From Deinococcus aerius (GTDB lineage: Bacteria > Deinococcota > Deinococci > Deinococcales > Deinococcaceae), in assembly GCF_002897375.1 (NCBI RefSeq), contig NZ_BFAG01000001.1, positions 434,001 through 498,000 of the forward strand: a stretch of DNA of 64,000 nt, in the 5' to 3' direction. Each line of letters opens with the position of its first letter. The stretch's first letter is position 1. Position numbers and translations under genes: made by a program. Below the pieces are notes generated by a model. That model was given only the letters and a program-made list of their open reading frames with translations, had not been told where the DNA came from and made no database searches. Of the stretch, positions 32,879 to 42,504 are shown in pieces.

Positions 32879-33394
32879 CTACAACCCCAGCAAGGCTCCA
32901 AGGACCGCCGCGCCCAACACGACCACCGCGCTGTTCACCCGCGTGCGCCACAGCAGCAGAAAGGCGGCCCCCGCGAGCAGCGCGGCGGGCAGGGACGTGA
33001 CGGAGGTGCGCGCCAGCACCAGCGCCCCCGCCAGAATCACCCCACCCCCGAAGGGCAGCAGGGCGTTGCGAAAGGCGATCACCCACGGGTGGGCGCTGTG
33101 CCGCTGCCAGATGAGGACGGCGGCGGCGCTGACGAGGGCGGTCGGCCCGTAAAAGCCCAGCGTGGCGGTGAGCGCGCCCGGAAGTCCCGCCGCCGCGTAC
33201 CCGTAGTGCGTGACTGCCAGCATGTTCGGCCCCGGCATGAGCTGCCCCAGCGCGAACCCGTTCGCCAGCGTCCGCGCGTCGATCCAGCCGTGGTGAAGCA
33301 CCAGCACCCGCTCGATCTCCGCCACGTTGGTGCCGCCGAAACTGATCAGCCCCAGCCGGACAAAGGCCAGGAAGAATTCCCACAGGTCGGTCAC
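32879..33394 (-). CDS. Chromate transporter, C-terminal-type half
   Basis: 171 residues, about six membrane helices: [42 protein letters not shown] and [17 protein letters not shown]. The FGG and PGPN motifs define the CHR domain. Its GTG overlaps the preceding CHR gene stop (GTGA). Short-chain ChrA pairs act together for chromate efflux or for sulfate-like anion transport. Confidence 0.9.
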   Translation of the reverse strand: MTDLWEFFLAFVRLGLISFGGTNVAEIERVLVLHHGWIDARTLANGFALGQLMPGPNMLAVTHYGYAAAGLPGALTATLGFYGPTALVSAAAVLIWQRHSAHPWVIAFRNALLPFGGGVILAGALVLARTSVTSLPAALLAGAAFLLLWRTRVNSAVVVLGAAVLGALLGL

Positions 33395-33987
33395 GGCTTC
33401 CCCCCCGGACGGTGGATCAGCAGCCCGGCCCCCAGCCCCACGAGCAGGACGGGCAGCAGGTCCAGCCGCAGCACCCCCAGCGCGAGGAAGACCAGGACAG
33501 TGACCGCTGGACCGCCCCGAAGGCCCCACCCTACCCGCACGACGGGCAGCGCGGCGGTGAGCAGCACGGCCAGGGCGGCGCAGGCAGCCCCTTTCAGCGC
33601 ACTTTGCAAGAGGGGAGGTAGCCCACCCGGTTGCCCGAGCGTCACCACGCTCACCACCAGCATGGCGAGCAATCCGGGCGTGAGCACCCCCAGGACGGAG
33701 GCCAGGGCCCCCATCCGCCCCGCCAGCCGCGCCCCCACCATCGCCGCCAGGTTCACCGCGTTCGGCCCCGGCGTCAGTTGCGCCAGGGTGAAGGTTTCCG
33801 CAAACGCCTCCTCCGTCATCCAGCCGCGCGAGAGCAGCGCCCGGCGGGTATGGGCGGGCAGGCCGCCACCGATGCCGGACAGGGCCACCCCGACGAACAG
33901 GCGGGCCAGGCTCAGGGGAGTGGGCGCAGCTTGGGCGGAGGTTATTGGCTCATCCTCCGGGGGTAGGGCGGCTTCGGCCTGGGTCAT
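33391..33987 (-). CDS. Chromate transporter, N-terminal-type half
   Basis: 198 residues with the same CHR fold: [24 protein letters not shown] and [26 protein letters not shown]. Paired with the following gene. ATG 6 nt after TAGGCT on the minus strand. The N-terminal 25 residues are acidic and likely cytoplasmic. Confidence 0.9.
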   Translation of the reverse strand: MTQAEAALPPEDEPITSAQAAPTPLSLARLFVGVALSGIGGGLPAHTRRALLSRGWMTEEAFAETFTLAQLTPGPNAVNLAAMVGARLAGRMGALASVLGVLTPGLLAMLVVSVVTLGQPGGLPPLLQSALKGAACAALAVLLTAALPVVRVGWGLRGGPAVTVLVFLALGVLRLDLLPVLLVGLGAGLLIHRPGGKP

Positions 33988-34080
33988 GCCTGGAGCCTAA
34001 GCCCACGCCTGGAGCGTTATCCGGTGACTGCCTGGGGAACAGCCGGGCACGGAAAGCACGAAAAAGGGCAGGCGGCTGTT

Positions 34081-34104
34081 GCTAGGATGCTAGTAAGCTA
34101 GTAC
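34081..34104 (+). promoter_or_regulatory. Three tandem octamers GCTAGNNN over RHH promoter
   Basis: GCTAGGAT, GCTAGTAA and GCTAGTAC follow each other without gaps, and the third runs into the TACCCT -10 box (34102-34107). Ribbon-helix-helix dimers commonly bind tandem short repeats, so this is a strong candidate for autoregulation. Confidence 0.7.
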
Positions 34105-34113
34105 CCTCGTCCT

Positions 34114-34317
34114 GTGGGTGACGACGACAAGCGGCAGTTCAACATCTACCTGCCCGAACCCCTGATCCGTGAGGTGAAGATCGCCAGCGTGGACGCCCGC
34201 CTGAGTCTCAGCGCCTATGTGGAACGCGCCCTGCGCCAGCATCTGCGGACCGAGGCCGAGGCGAAACAGGCCGGGGACGAGGCCGCCGCGCGGTACGCGG
34301 GGGAGGGGAAGGCATGA
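34114..34317 (+). CDS. Ribbon-helix-helix DNA-binding protein
   Basis: 67 residues. [38 protein letters not shown] fits the RHH fold (strand FNIYLPEP, helices EVKIASVDA and [13 protein letters not shown]), with a charged tail. GTG start lies 6 nt after TACCCT (leaderless). It begins an operon with two VOC proteins (ATGA overlap). No toxin partner is present, so a simple repressor is more likely than an antitoxin. Confidence 0.85.
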   Translation: MGDDDKRQFNIYLPEPLIREVKIASVDARLSLSAYVERALRQHLRTEAEAKQAGDEAAARYAGEGKA

Positions 34318-34667
34318 GACCCAACGTGCTGATCTACGCGACCGACGTGAACCGCAGCCGCGACTGGTACGAACGGCTGGGCTTCAGGCTGCGGCGGGTG
34401 AACCGGCATGGCGGCTGGGCGGAGCTGGAATGGGGCGACTTCCTGCTGTACCTGCACGGCACGGGAAAGCCCAGGCCCGCAGGCTTCGCCCTCCCCGGCT
34501 TCGAGGCGCAGGAACCCCTGGAAAGCCTGGCCGAGCGCCTCACCTCGGCAGGTGTCCTGCCCGATCCCGTCATCCTCGACGAGGGCTTCGGGCGGGTGCT
34601 GAAGCTCCGCGACCCCGACGGCTACGAACTCGACATCGTGGAACACGACCCGGAGCTGTATGCCTGA
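34314..34667 (+). CDS. VOC-family (glyoxalase/bleomycin resistance) protein 1
   Basis: 117 residues: [37 protein letters not shown] and [19 protein letters not shown]. Possible metal ligands Glu in LELEWG and Glu in YELDIVE. Function unknown; may be a ligand-binding or detoxification protein controlled by the RHH protein. Confidence 0.85.
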   Translation: MRPNVLIYATDVNRSRDWYERLGFRLRRVNRHGGWAELEWGDFLLYLHGTGKPRPAGFALPGFEAQEPLESLAERLTSAGVLPDPVILDEGFGRVLKLRDPDGYELDIVEHDPELYA

Positions 34668-35001
34668 GCGAACCCGAATCGGCACGGTGATCGTCCTGAC
34701 CCGCGACGTGCGGGCGTCCCGCGCCTTCTACGCCGACCTGCTGGGGCTGCCCGTGCTGAGTGACGAGGACGGCATGGTCACGCTCGACGCGGGCGTCCCG
34801 CTGCTGCTGCATCCGGCCGACTCGCCCCAGCCCAGCCGCGCCAGCATCAACCTCCAGTTCCTCGTCGCGGACGTGGACGGCCTGATCGAGGAGGCCGGGT
34901 TGACTGTCCTCACCCCGCCCCATGACACGGAGTACGGCGTGCGTGAGGCCGAGGTGCTCGACCCGGACGGGCACGCGGTCTTTCTCGCGCAGCCCCTCTG
35001 A
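34660..35001 (+). CDS. VOC-family protein 2
   Basis: 113 residues: IGTVIVLTRDVRASRAFYADLLGLPVLS, INLQFLVADVDGLIEEAGL, EYGVREAEVLDPDGHAVFLAQPL. Overlaps the previous gene by 8 nt, so translationally coupled. Its similarity to VOC protein 1 is only at fold level. The two may form a heterodimer. Confidence 0.85.
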   Translation: MPERTRIGTVIVLTRDVRASRAFYADLLGLPVLSDEDGMVTLDAGVPLLLHPADSPQPSRASINLQFLVADVDGLIEEAGLTVLTPPHDTEYGVREAEVLDPDGHAVFLAQPL

Positions 35002-35086
35002 ACCGTCCTTCTGCCCGCTTGACCTTTACATCATCTGGCGTATTCGGATCCATAAATTTCAGCTTTGACGTACCCTGGGGCCAGCT

Positions 35087-36094
35087 ATGACCACACCTTC
35101 CCCGGACGCCAGCGTGCGCGTCCGCGACCTTCGCAAGAGTTACACCGTCCACGAGAAGGAGCCGGGGTTCCTGGGCAGCCTGCGCTCCTTCGTGAAGCGC
35201 AAGAGCCGCGAGGTCGAGGCGGTGAAGGGGGTGTCCTTCGACCTCGCGCCCGGGGAGGTGGTGGGCTTCCTGGGGCCGAACGGGGCGGGGAAGACGACCA
35301 CCCTCAAGATGCTCTCGGGCCTGCTGCACCCCTCGGGCGGCGAGGCGCGGGTGGCGGGCTTCGAGCCCCGGCGCCGCGAGGCCGCCTTCCTGAAGCGCAT
35401 CACGCTCGTGATGGGGCAGAAGCAGCAGCTCATCTGGGACCTTCCCGCCCTCGACTCCTTCCTCGTCAACCAGGCGATCTACGAGATTCCCGACGCGCAG
35501 TACCGCGCCACGATGGCCGAGTTCACCGAGGTGCTGGGCCTGGAGGGCATCCTGAAAAAGCAGGTCCGCAAACTCAGCCTGGGCGAGCGGATGAAGTGCG
35601 AACTCGCCGCCGCGCTGCTCCACCGCCCGGGGGTGCTGTTTCTCGACGAGCCCACCATCGGCCTCGACGTGAACATGCAGGAGAGCGTGCGCGCCTTTAT
35701 CCGCGACTACAACGAGCGGTACGGGGCGACCGTCATCCTCACGAGCCACTACATGGCCGACGTGACCGCCCTCGCCCGCCGCATCCTGGTCATCGATCAG
35801 GGGCAACTCGTCTTTGACGGGGACCTCGCCCGCCTGGCCGAGCGGGGGAGCGGGGGCAAGACGGTGCGGCTGCAACTGCGGCACCCTGTTAACGCCGCGC
35901 GCCTCGCCAATTACGGCAGTGACGTGCGGGTGGACGGCCTGAGCGCCGAACTCACCGTCCCCCGCGGGGAGGTGAGCGTGCGCGCCGCGCGGCTCCTCGC
36001 CGACCTCGACGTGGCCGACCTGACGGTGGAGGACCCGCCCATTGAGCAGGTGATGGGGGAGCTGTTCGGGAGGAAGGAGGCGGTCAGTGGTTAG
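35087..36094 (+). CDS. ABC-2 type exporter ATPase (COG4586 type)
   Basis: 335 residues. N-terminal extension VRDLRKSYTVHEKEPGFLGSLRSFVKRKSREVEAV (in two parts) is typical of the COG4586 group. Walker [16 protein letters not shown]-loop MGQKQQLIWDLPA, signature KLSLGERMKCELAAALLH, Walker B VLFLDEPTIGLDV and H-loop TSHYM. Works with the two following permeases. Substrate unknown. TACCCT box 10 nt before ATG. Confidence 0.93.
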   Translation: MTTPSPDASVRVRDLRKSYTVHEKEPGFLGSLRSFVKRKSREVEAVKGVSFDLAPGEVVGFLGPNGAGKTTTLKMLSGLLHPSGGEARVAGFEPRRREAAFLKRITLVMGQKQQLIWDLPALDSFLVNQAIYEIPDAQYRATMAEFTEVLGLEGILKKQVRKLSLGERMKCELAAALLHRPGVLFLDEPTIGLDVNMQESVRAFIRDYNERYGATVILTSHYMADVTALARRILVIDQGQLVFDGDLARLAERGSGGKTVRLQLRHPVNAARLANYGSDVRVDGLSAELTVPRGEVSVRAARLLADLDVADLTVEDPPIEQVMGELFGRKEAVSG

Positions 36095-36174
36095 TGGGCA
36101 GTGGTTAGTGGATCGTTCGCCGTTCTTTTCCCACTTCCCACTCCCCACCCCCCACTCCCGGCGCCGGAGGCGCC
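36081..36174 (+). repeat. Repeated spacer 1 with SD in a hairpin
   Basis: Two AGTGGTTAGTGG-like blocks, then CCCACTTCCCACTCCCC, which can pair with them, then GGCGCCGGAGGCGCC immediately before the ATG. The last block is a hairpin whose loop and 3' arm hold the ribosome site GGAGG. The same design recurs at 36990-37075. Confidence 0.7.
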
Positions 36175-36175
36175 C

Positions 36176-36979
36176 ATGACCTCCCTCTGGCGCAAGGCCC
36201 GTGTCCTCTTCATCACCCGTTTTGCGGAGATGACCGAGTACCGCGCGGAGGTCGTGATCTGGATGCTCTCGGGCACCCTCTCGCTGGTGATGATGCTGGT
36301 GTGGATGTCGCAGGCCGCGGCGGCGCCGGGTGGGGAGATTCGGGGCTACAACCCCTCCGAGTTCGCCACGTACTTCCTCTCGACCTGGGCGGTCGGCCAA
36401 CTGATGGTCGTGTGGGTCGCGTGGGAACTCGACATGGAGATTCGGCAGGGGACCCTCTCGCCCAAGCTGCTGCGGCCGATGGACCCCATGTGGCTGCACT
36501 ACGCCGCCCACTTCGCCGAGCGGGTGGTGCGCTTTCCCGCGCTGCTGGCGCTCGTCGCGCTGTTCGCCTGGGTCGCGGGTGCGCGCTTCTCCACCGACCC
36601 CGCCGCGTACCTGGCCGCCTTCGGGCTCGCCCTGCTGGGCTTCAGCGCCCGCTTCCTGTGGGAGTACACCATCGGCCTGCTCGCCTTCTGGACCGAATCG
36701 AGTACCTCTTTTCAGGAGGTCGTGTGGCTCGTGTACGCCGCGCTGGGGGGCATGTTCGCCCCACTTGCCTTCTACCCGGAGTGGGTGCAACGGGTCGCCG
36801 TCTGGACCCCCTTCCCGTACATGCTGGGCCTCCCCGCGCAACTCCTGGCGGGCAAGGCCACCCTGGCCGACGCCGGACGCGGCGCCCTCGTGCTGCTCTT
36901 CTGGTTGGTCGCCTTCTGGGTCCTACGCTTGACGGTGTGGCGGGTGGGGCTGCGGAAGTACGGGGCGGTGGGGGCGTGA
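36176..36979 (+). CDS. ABC-2 family permease 1 (COG4587 type)
   Basis: 267 residues, six membrane helices. RVLFITRFAEMTEYRAEVVIWMLSGTLSLVM at the N-terminus, WELDMEIRQGTLSPKLLRPMDPMW in the cytoplasmic loop, and a C-terminal conserved AKATLADAGRGALVLLFWL region. Start ATG 36176, just after the hairpin-embedded SD. Confidence 0.88.
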   Translation: MTSLWRKARVLFITRFAEMTEYRAEVVIWMLSGTLSLVMMLVWMSQAAAAPGGEIRGYNPSEFATYFLSTWAVGQLMVVWVAWELDMEIRQGTLSPKLLRPMDPMWLHYAAHFAERVVRFPALLALVALFAWVAGARFSTDPAAYLAAFGLALLGFSARFLWEYTIGLLAFWTESSTSFQEVVWLVYAALGGMFAPLAFYPEWVQRVAVWTPFPYMLGLPAQLLAGKATLADAGRGALVLLFWLVAFWVLRLTVWRVGLRKYGAVGA

Positions 36980-36989
36980 AAGGGGAAGT

Positions 36990-37075
36990 GGCCCGTGGTC
37001 AGTGGTTAGTGGGTCGGCTGCCCGTCCTTTCCCACTTCCCACTTCCCACTCCCCACTTCCCGCGCCGGAGGCGCG
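36990..37075 (+). repeat. Repeated spacer 2 with SD in a hairpin
   Basis: GTCAGTGGTTAGTGGGT followed by TTTCCCACTTCCCACTTCCC and GCGCCGGAGGCGC before the ATG, a near copy of the spacer at 36081-36174. Possibly a dispersed small repeat that supplies a ribosome site. Confidence 0.7.
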
Positions 37076-37076
37076 C

Positions 37077-37865
37077 ATGACCCGCTACCTCCGCCTCATC
37101 CGCCTCTTCACGGGGGCCACGCTCGCCGCGCAACTGGAGTACCGGGCGAACTTCCTGGGGGCCATCCTTGCCAGCCTGGCCGAGTCGGGGGTGGCGCTGC
37201 TGGGGATCGCGGTGCTGTTCGGGCAGCCGGGCACCACGGAGGTGGGGGGTTGGTCCTTTCACCAGGCGCTGCTCGTCGTGGGCCTCTTCACGCTGACCGA
37301 GGGCTTTATCAGCGTGTTCATCCAGCCCAACATGAGCAAGATCGCCGAGGCCGTCCGCACCGGCAGCATGGACTTCACGCTCCTCAAGCCCATCGACGCC
37401 CAGTTCAACATCAGCACGCGCAACCTCAACGTGCTGCGCGTGACCGACCTGCTCATCGGGGCGGGGCTGACGATCTACGCCGCCTCGCATCTGAGCGTCA
37501 CGCCGGGCGGGGTGCTGGCCGCCGCGCTGCTCTACGTCTGCGCGCTCGTCATCGTGTACTGCATCTGGCTGGCGCTCTCCACGACCGCCTTCTGGTTCGT
37601 GAAGACGCAAAATGCCTCGGAGCTGTTCAACGGGGTGTTCGGCGCCGCCCGTTTCCCCGTCACGGCCTTTCCGGTGCCGGTGCGCGCGTTCCTGACCTTC
37701 GTTGTGCCCGTCGCCTTCATCACGACCGTGCCCGCGCAGGCGCTGACCGGGAGCCTCTCGCCCGGGCTGGTGGTCGCCTCGCCGCTCGTGGCCGCCGCGC
37801 TGTTTACCCTGACGCGCCTCTTCTGGCTGCGAGCCGTAGGGAGTTACACGAGCGCGAGCAGTTGA
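37077..37865 (+). CDS. ABC-2 family permease 2 (COG3694 type)
   Basis: 262 residues with about six helices; RLIRLFTGATLAAQLEYRANF start, FIQPNMSKIAEAVRTGSMDFTLLKPIDAQF loop, and a C-terminal FITTVPAQALTGSLSPG motif typical of the group. Third subunit of the exporter. Confidence 0.88.
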   Translation: MTRYLRLIRLFTGATLAAQLEYRANFLGAILASLAESGVALLGIAVLFGQPGTTEVGGWSFHQALLVVGLFTLTEGFISVFIQPNMSKIAEAVRTGSMDFTLLKPIDAQFNISTRNLNVLRVTDLLIGAGLTIYAASHLSVTPGGVLAAALLYVCALVIVYCIWLALSTTAFWFVKTQNASELFNGVFGAARFPVTAFPVPVRAFLTFVVPVAFITTVPAQALTGSLSPGLVVASPLVAAALFTLTRLFWLRAVGSYTSASS

Positions 37866-38346
37866 GGCCGGGCGAGGGGGGAGGATGGGAGGGCCGACTC
37901 ACGTTAACACAGTTTTTGCGGTTGCAAGGCGAGAAACGTTCTCCTGGTGGGGTTTTTCTCCCTCCCCCTTGAGGGGGGAGGGTTGGGGAGGGGGTGAGAG
38001 CGGGGCGTCCAACACCCACCCAGCGAACGACGCCGGAGCCGTTTGGACGCGCCGGGAGGGCGTGCCCGCTCACCCCCTCTGCAAGCAGCTTTGCGAGTCG
38101 AGGAGGAGCAAAAAGCCCGGCGGGAGGAATGCCCCCTCCCTCCACCCCCAACGGGACCTTTAGGCTTGACCGCCCCGTGACGGGCGGCGTGGTACGCTTC
38201 TTGACAAGTTGACCGGCCTGATTGCTCGTCCGTTTTCCTTCCCGCTCCTGGGCGGTGGGGATCCGGGCGCGCCGCTCGCCCTCAACAATCCAGAATGTCG
38301 TCGGGGCTGCCGTGAGGTGGCCCCGCGCGCTTTTCGGAGGTTTGCC
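37866..38346 (+). other. Repeat-rich non-coding region upstream of HTH gene
   Basis: About 480 nt without a supported gene. It holds a CCCTCCCCCTTGAGGGGGGAGGG hairpin near 37957-37982 (split here as CCCTCCCCC / GGGGGGAGGG), one copy of the 39-nt dispersed repeat (38061-38099), and a CCGCCC/GGGCGG hairpin at about 38169-38186. The SD GGAGG at 38336 serves the TTG start of the next gene. Confidence 0.6.
38061..38099 (+). repeat. 39-nt dispersed repeat, copy 1
   Basis: Begins CGTGCCCGCTCACCCCCTCT and ends GCAAGCAGCTTTGCGAGTC. Differs at one position from the copy at 51626-51664. A G/C-rich stretch CGCGCCGGG precedes both. Confidence 0.85.
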
Positions 38347-38550
38347 TTGACGCTCAACGAACAGTTCCAGACGCTTCCCAAGCTCCTGAAGGTCCGCGAG
38401 GTCGCCGATTTTACCGGCACCCACGAACGGACCGTCCGCCGCTGGATTCGAGACGGCCGCCTGGGCGCGGTCGAACATCCCAGTGGCCTGCGGGTGCCCC
38501 GGCGCTCGCTGTGGCGCTTTCTGGGACTGGACTACGGCCTGAGCGCCTGA
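38347..38550 (+). CDS. Small MerR/excisionase-type HTH protein
   Basis: 67 residues from TTG 38347 with GGAGG 7 nt before. LLKVREVADFTGTHERTVRRWIRDGRLGAVEHPSG is the winged HTH of DNA-binding excisionase-like proteins, followed by LRVPRRSLWRFLGLD. A free-standing transcription factor of this type is common in Deinococcus; no phage integrase is near. An ORF without start preference extends upstream but codon use drops before the SD. Confidence 0.83.
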   Translation: MTLNEQFQTLPKLLKVREVADFTGTHERTVRRWIRDGRLGAVEHPSGLRVPRRSLWRFLGLDYGLSA

Positions 38551-38589
38551 GAAGGGAAACGGACGCCCGCGGCCCGGTATGCTGGCCCC

Positions 38590-38670
38590 ATGCGGGCTTG
38601 TGGGAGCTGCGACGGGCGCACCTGGGCGGCTGGACGCGAGTTCGAGCCCCCGCCCCGGGGCCAATCGTGA
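38590..38670 (+). CDS. Leaderless upstream mini-ORF (26 codons)
   Basis: ATG 6 nt after TATGCT. Starts MRACGSCDGRTW and ends in EPPPRGQS; the TGA (38668-38670) overlaps the GTG of the next gene (GTGA). A Cys pair and a PPP stretch could slow translation. Likely a coupled leader; unverified. Confidence 0.5.
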   Translation: MRACGSCDGRTWAAGREFEPPPRGQS

Positions 38671-39398
38671 CCCTGGCGGACGTGCGGGCGGCCCTGGCGC
38701 GAGGTGTAGACTCGGCTGCCCTCTCTGCCCTGCGTGCGCTGACGCCTCCACCCAGCGAACGCGAGGAGGCCGCCGCGCTCGCCCTGCACCTGGGGCAACC
38801 GAGCCTCACTGTTGGTTGGGCGGCGGACCCGTTTCTGCTCGCCGCCGCGCAGCTCCGGCTGGGGGACGCGGCGGCTGCCTTGGCCGCCTTGCAGGGTCAG
38901 CCGGACACCGCCCGGCCTGCCCTGCTCCGTGCCCGCGCCGCCTGGCAGGGCTCCGGGGGGGACGCCTTCAACCTCGCCCGGCACGCCCGGACACTCGCCC
39001 GGACAGAAGGGGATGCCGGGGCGCTCGTGGCTGCCGTGACCCTGCTGGGCGAACTCCTGTTGCCGACCGATCCCCGCGCGGGCCTGCGCACACTCGCCGA
39101 GGGCCTCAAGGTCGCCGAACTCACCGGGCAGGAGGCCGACGCGCACCTGCTGGCCATCCTGGCGCATACCCAGGCCGCCCTGGGCAGCGCGGAGAAGGCG
39201 GGCCTCACGGCGACCAGGGCGCTGGGCCGCAGCCTGCCGCGCAGCCCCGCCCGCGTCGCCGCCCTGCTCGCCCTGGGCCGCCGTGAGGAAGCCCGGGTGG
39301 AAGCGGCGGCGGGCGAGCTGCCCGAGGTCTGGTGGCGGGGCCTCTCGTCCGCGGCTCAGGCGGGCGCGGGCAGAACTTCCCCGCAACGCTTGCAGTAG
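38667..39398 (+). CDS. Ala/Leu-rich repeat-like protein, unknown
   Basis: 243 residues from the GTG that overlaps the mini-ORF stop. Ala/Leu/Gly-rich helices in 30- to 40-residue periods (LHLGQPSLTVGWAADPFLLAAAQLRLGDAAAALAAL, EADAHLLAILAHTQAALGSAEKAGL; shown in parts) suggest TPR-like repeats. No signal peptide. Its 3' end overlaps the convergent channel gene by 43 nt. Confidence 0.7.
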   Translation: MTLADVRAALARGVDSAALSALRALTPPPSEREEAAALALHLGQPSLTVGWAADPFLLAAAQLRLGDAAAALAALQGQPDTARPALLRARAAWQGSGGDAFNLARHARTLARTEGDAGALVAAVTLLGELLLPTDPRAGLRTLAEGLKVAELTGQEADAHLLAILAHTQAALGSAEKAGLTATRALGRSLPRSPARVAALLALGRREEARVEAAAGELPEVWWRGLSSAAQAGAGRTSPQRLQ

Positions 39399-40189
39399 CG
39401 GGCGTCCGGGTCGTGCCGGTCGAGCCCGCAACGGGGGCAGATGCGCTGCGGTTGCCGGCGGTCCTGGGCGCGGGCCAGGTTGACCGTCACGATGCCCGTG
39501 GGAACGGCCAGAATGCCGTAGCCCAGGATCATGGCGAGCGAGGCGAGGGCCTTGCCCAGCGGCGTCTTGGGCGCGATGTCGCCGTAGCCCACCGTCGTGA
39601 GGGTCACGATGGCCCAGTAGATGCTTGTGGGGATGCTGGTGTAGCCGTTCTCCGGCCCCTCGATGAGGTACATCAGTGCGCCGATGACCGTGACGAGCGA
39701 CAGGACCACCGCGAGAAAGACCGTGATCTTGGCGGCGCTCGCCCGGATCGCCTCCGTCAGCACGTTCGCCTCGCTGAGGTAGCGCGCGAGCTTGAGGATG
39801 CGGAAGATGCGGAGCAGCCGCAGCACGCGCACGATCAGGAGGGTTTCGGCCCCCGGCAGGAGCAGGGCCAGATACCCCGGCACGATGGACAGCAGGTCCA
39901 CGACCCCGAAGAAGCTGCGGGCGTAGTGCGAGGCCCGGCGCGCCGAGATCAGCCGCAGCACGTACTCTGTGGTGAACAGCAGCGTGAGGACCCACTCCGC
40001 GCGGTTGAGCACGCTCCCGTACGCCGCCCGCATGGGGCGCACGCTGTCCAGCATCACGACCAGGATGCTGCCCAGGATCAGCACGATCAGCACGAGGTCA
40101 AAGGCCCGCCCCGCCGGGGTGTCGTTGTTGAAGATGACGTTGCCCAGGATGACCCGCCAGGGCGCCCGCCGGTCGCTGGGGGTCCTCAT
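39356..40189 (-). CDS. Voltage-gated-type potassium channel with C-terminal zinc ribbon
   Basis: 277 residues. Six helices: S1 AFDLVLIVLILGSILVVM, S4 LLIVRVLRLLRIFRILKLAR with Arg every third residue, pore with selectivity filter LTTVGYGDIAP, S6 LASLAMILGYGILAVPTGIV. Unusual for the class, the C-terminus ends with a double-Cys zinc ribbon (CPRCGLDRHDPDARYCKRCG). Leaderless ATG, 6 nt after TAGACT. Confidence 0.92.
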   Translation of the reverse strand: MRTPSDRRAPWRVILGNVIFNNDTPAGRAFDLVLIVLILGSILVVMLDSVRPMRAAYGSVLNRAEWVLTLLFTTEYVLRLISARRASHYARSFFGVVDLLSIVPGYLALLLPGAETLLIVRVLRLLRIFRILKLARYLSEANVLTEAIRASAAKITVFLAVVLSLVTVIGALMYLIEGPENGYTSIPTSIYWAIVTLTTVGYGDIAPKTPLGKALASLAMILGYGILAVPTGIVTVNLARAQDRRQPQRICPRCGLDRHDPDARYCKRCGEVLPAPA

Positions 40190-40245
40190 GCCGGAAGTCT
40201 ACCCGTCCCCGTGGCCGCCAGGTCTTTCAGATGCGGAGGCCGCCG

Positions 40246-41183
40246 TCACCGCAGGCCGCTCGCCCCCCACCGTTCGTGAAAGGGGACATAGGGCGGCGGG
40301 CCGATGAACAGGCGCGGGCCGGGGTTCCCGTCCACGTACACGCTCTCGTACGTCCAGACGTTGCGCTCCTGCGCGAGCGCGTAGAAGGCCGAGCCGTCCG
40401 CCAGCTCCTCCTCGGGCAGGGGGAGCCGCTGCCGGTAGCCTGCCAGAAATGCGCCCGACAGCGCCGGGTCGAGCTTCAGGCTGAGGGACAGGCAGCGCAC
40501 GACCTCCCACGCGCGGGGGGCGAGGCGGGTCTGCTCCCAGTCGATCAGCGCCGTGGGCCGCGAATTCTGGAAGAACACGTTGCCCTCGTGATAGTCGCCG
40601 TGCAGGAAACGAAAGGGGAAGGTCGGGGAGTGGTCGGGCAGCGGGGAGGCGCGGAGATGAGCCAGCCGTTGCCGTGTCCGGGTGAGCGCCCAGCCGTCCA
40701 CCTCGTCCGGGGAGGGCAGGGAGAGGATGGCCGCCCCGATCCGCTCCAGCCTTTCCACCGTTCGCTCGACGCCGGATGGCCGCACCTCCGGCACCTCAAA
40801 GGGGACTTCAAGGGGCAGCCGCTCGTGCAATTCGGCGAGGAACGTTCCCAGTGCCGCCGCGTGGGCGGAGGTGAGCCTGGGGCGAGGCATTGTTGCCCCG
40901 GACGCGACCGGGAAGAGCGCCGCCAGCCCCGTTCCGAGTTCGGCAACGGTGCCGCCCGTGTGCGCGAGGAGAGGGGCGGGCGTGGGGACACCCGCCCGGA
41001 CAGCCACCCCGATCGCCGCGTGTTCCCGCTCCACCCTCGCCCGGTCGGGACTTCGGTACACCCGCAGGTGGAACTGGCCCGTCCCGGTCACCACCCCAAA
41101 GGCCCCGTTGATGCTCCCGCCGCCTAGGGGCCGAACGGCCCGCACCTCTCCCACGTCCCAGGTGCCCGCGATCTCCTGCGGCC

Positions 41184-41187
<4 letters not shown>
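40246..41187 (-). CDS. Aminoglycoside phosphotransferase-family kinase
   Basis: 313 residues. Catalytic HGDYHEGNVFF (Brenner loop) and metal site LIDWEQTRLAPRAWEV, N-lobe LGGGSINGAFGVVTGTGQFHLRVYR. Family includes homoserine, choline and antibiotic kinases; the substrate is unknown. GTG overlaps the P450 stop (GTGA), so both are made from one mRNA. Confidence 0.87.
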
Positions 41188-42422
<1,235 letters not shown>

Positions 42423-42504
42423 GGGTACAGGCTACGGCACCTGCTGGGCAGTCTTGAAGCGAACGTACGGTCTACTCACGCCGCCGCCGCCAGAATGCCC
42501 GGCG

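Noticed and set aside
34114..35001. Toxin-antitoxin module with the RHH protein as antitoxin
   Set aside because: The following genes are VOC-fold proteins, not toxins.
38312..38350. 12-codon GTG ORF ending TTGA on the HTH gene start
   Set aside because: No -10 box at the right spacing and SD GGAGG precedes the TTG; not counted with the leaderless mini-ORFs.
38209..38550. Longer 113-residue version of the HTH protein
   Set aside because: Upstream part has no SD or -10 box and poor codon use; TTG 38347 has SD GGAGG.
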